Positions 62,636 to 64,000 of a DNA stretch of 64,000 nt are shown piece by piece (positions within the stretch are counted from its first letter, which is position 1; each line of letters starts with the position of its first letter). The notes beneath the pieces were generated by a model. The model was given only the letters and a program-made list of their open reading frames with translations, searched no databases and was not told where the DNA came from. Made by a program: the position numbers and the translations under genes. Origin of the DNA: Vibrio crassostreae 9ZC13 (GTDB taxonomy: Bacteria > Pseudomonadota > Gammaproteobacteria > Enterobacterales > Vibrionaceae); contig NZ_AJYZ02000019.1 in the NCBI RefSeq assembly GCF_000272045.2, positions 894,516-958,515 of the forward strand. The letters are read 5' to 3'.

Positions 62636-64000
62636 TGACGGGATACTTTCTACAAGCATTTATCTATTTAATTGCAGCCGTGATTGCGGTCCCTATTGCC
62701 AAAAGACTTGGACTTGGATCAGTTCTCGGCTACTTAATCGCTGGCGTTGTGATTGGTCCCATCATTGGATTGGTTGGCGAAGAGACAACAACCATCCAGC
62801 ACTTTGCCGAGTTCGGTGTAGTGATGATGCTGTTCTTAGTCGGGCTTGAACTTGAACCTAAGATGCTATGGGCGATGAGAAACCGATTGATGGGGCTTGG
62901 TGGCCTTCAAGTTGGTGGTACGACCGCTATCGTGATGGGAATTGCACAGTTCTTTGGTCAACCTTGGACGATTGCTTTAACTATCGGTTTGATCTTTGCG
63001 CTTTCATCGACAGCCATTGTTCTACAAACGTTCAATGAGAAAGGCCTGTCTAAAACGGAAGGCGGTAAAAACGCTTTCTCGGTACTTTTGTTCCAAGATA
63101 TTGCCGTTATCCCAATGCTGGCGTTCATCCCTTTGTTGGCTCTTCCTGAATTGGTTGCTTTGGCAGAAAGTGCCGCCCAAACCGCTGCACACCATGATGA
63201 ACTCAGTTTAGTTGCAGGTTTGCCAAGTTGGGCATACGGACTTGTTATTACGGCTTCAATTGCGATTGTGGTCGTCGGTGGACATTATCTAAGTCGGCCA
63301 CTGTTTCGTTTTGTTGCGAGCTCTGGCTTACGCGAGATCTTCACTGCAACTGCACTGATGTTGGTGATTGGTATTGCCGCGCTAATGAGCCTTGTTGGTT
63401 TGTCGCCTGCCCTAGGTACTTTCTTAGCAGGTGTGGTACTTGCCAACAGTGAGTTCAGGCACGAACTGGAATCTAACATCGACCCGTTTAAAGGGTTATT
63501 GCTTGGATTGTTCTTTATCACGGTAGGCGCAGGTATCAACTTTGGCGTTCTATTTAACGATTTCGCACTCATCATTGGCTTAACTCTTGGCGTGATGGCG
63601 CTGAAAGCCTTGGTGTTGTTTACACTGGCTTTAATCTTCAGAATCAAAAACAGCGACCGCTGGCTATTTACATTGAGCTTGGCTCAAGCGGGGGAATTTG
63701 GTTTTGTACTACTCAGCTTCTCAGCACAGAACCATGTATTACCTGCGGATATTGTTCAAACACTATCACTGGTTGTTGCCCTCTCTATGTTCTTAACTCC
63801 TGGTCTGTTCATTCTGTTTGATAAAGTCATTCTGCCCCGTTACGAGCAAAAATCGAACGATCGAGAAGAAGACAAAATAGAAGAGAAAGGTACCGTTATC
63901 ATTGCAGGCATCGGCCGATTTGGTCAGATCGTAAACCGCTTGTTGGTAACAAATGACGTCAATACCGTAGTATTGGATCATCAAGCAAACCAAGTGGACT
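62635..64000 (+). CDS. Kef-type K+/H+ antiporter (CPA2), truncated by window end
   Basis: The frame stays open for 455 codons to the window edge. The membrane part has about 12 segments and includes GYLIAGVVIGP, ALSSTAIVLQ, FQDIAVIPML (the QD site near residue 157), GTFLAGVVLANSEF and LAQAGEFGFVLLS. A Rossmann RCK/TrkA-N domain starts at VIIAGIGRFGQIVNRLL near residue 421. KefB or KefC type; it protects against electrophiles by K+ efflux and cytoplasmic acidification. The gene starts inside the stop codon of its presumed activator. Confidence 0.92.
   Translation, partial: MTGYFLQAFIYLIAAVIAVPIAKRLGLGSVLGYLIAGVVIGPIIGLVGEETTTIQHFAEFGVVMMLFLVGLELEPKMLWAMRNRLMGLGGLQVGGTTAIVMGIAQFFGQPWTIALTIGLIFALSSTAIVLQTFNEKGLSKTEGGKNAFSVLLFQDIAVIPMLAFIPLLALPELVALAESAAQTAAHHDELSLVAGLPSWAYGLVITASIAIVVVGGHYLSRPLFRFVASSGLREIFTATALMLVIGIAALMSLVGLSPALGTFLAGVVLANSEFRHELESNIDPFKGLLLGLFFITVGAGINFGVLFNDFALIIGLTLGVMALKALVLFTLALIFRIKNSDRWLFTLSLAQAGEFGFVLLSFSAQNHVLPADIVQTLSLVVALSMFLTPGLFILFDKVILPRYEQKSNDREEDKIEEKGTVIIAGIGRFGQIVNRLLVTNDVNTVVLDHQANQVD

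Overview
The window looks like part of a Vibrio genome, most likely the second chromosome of a Splendidus-clade species. The species-level call is inference. It rests on a VCR-like integron attC site, an AcfD/SslE mucinase, divergent cra-fruBKA, a chromosomal HMG-CoA reductase, TorT/TorS, the YjjI/YjjW glycyl-radical pair, and close E. coli-type orthologues (yghU, yajD, mgsA, helD, yccS, yddG, yjjG, yccF). I see no rRNA, tRNA or CRISPR array.

Left edge (1-1900): the 3' part of an IS1111-type (IS110 family) insertion sequence is inserted at the very end of an integron attC site. That attC belongs to a minus-strand gene cassette encoding a HEPN-domain protein. No integron integrase is visible.

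Nitrate assimilation (1913-11539): nasA diverges from nirB-nirD-narK, followed by a PP2C-phosphatase/Ser-Thr-kinase fusion. The nasA/nirB intergenic region has a sigma-54 -24/-12 promoter facing each way, a perfect NarL/NarP 7-2-7 site, and two TTGCACCA boxes 20 bp apart.

Fructose and accessory genes (11596-24274): cra diverges from the fructose PTS operon fruBKA across several Cra operators. Then come a DOPA-dioxygenase-like protein, the large AcfD/SslE M60 lipoprotein, a YghU-type glutathione transferase, YajD (HNH) and a small membrane protein.

Middle (24869-40365): an OFA-family transporter, a bacterial FAN1-type VRR-NUC nuclease whose start overlaps the transporter's terminator, and the periplasmic fatty-acid cis/trans isomerase Cti. 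These are followed by a LysR regulator divergent from a permease, S-Me-THD (DUF917) and hydantoinase/oxoprolinase operon, then TorS/TorT and methylglyoxal synthase.

Right half (40483-64000): VOC protein, helicase IV, YccS, two small Vibrio proteins, HMG-CoA reductase, LysR, YjjW/YjjI with paired upstream palindromes, a methyltransferase divergent from LysR, a CDF-like cation transporter convergent with YddG, YjjG, an iron-dependent alcohol dehydrogenase, an outer-membrane barrel-like protein, YccF, a PLP lyase with a probable 5-bp duplication at its 3' end, and a KefF/G-like flavoprotein coupled to a Kef-type K+/H+ antiporter that runs off the window. Two genes too short for ordinary ORF calling (56940-57092 and 60407-60532) are added.

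Most of the window is ordinary chromosomal metabolism. The clearest accessory region is the IS/attC/HEPN cassette at the left edge.
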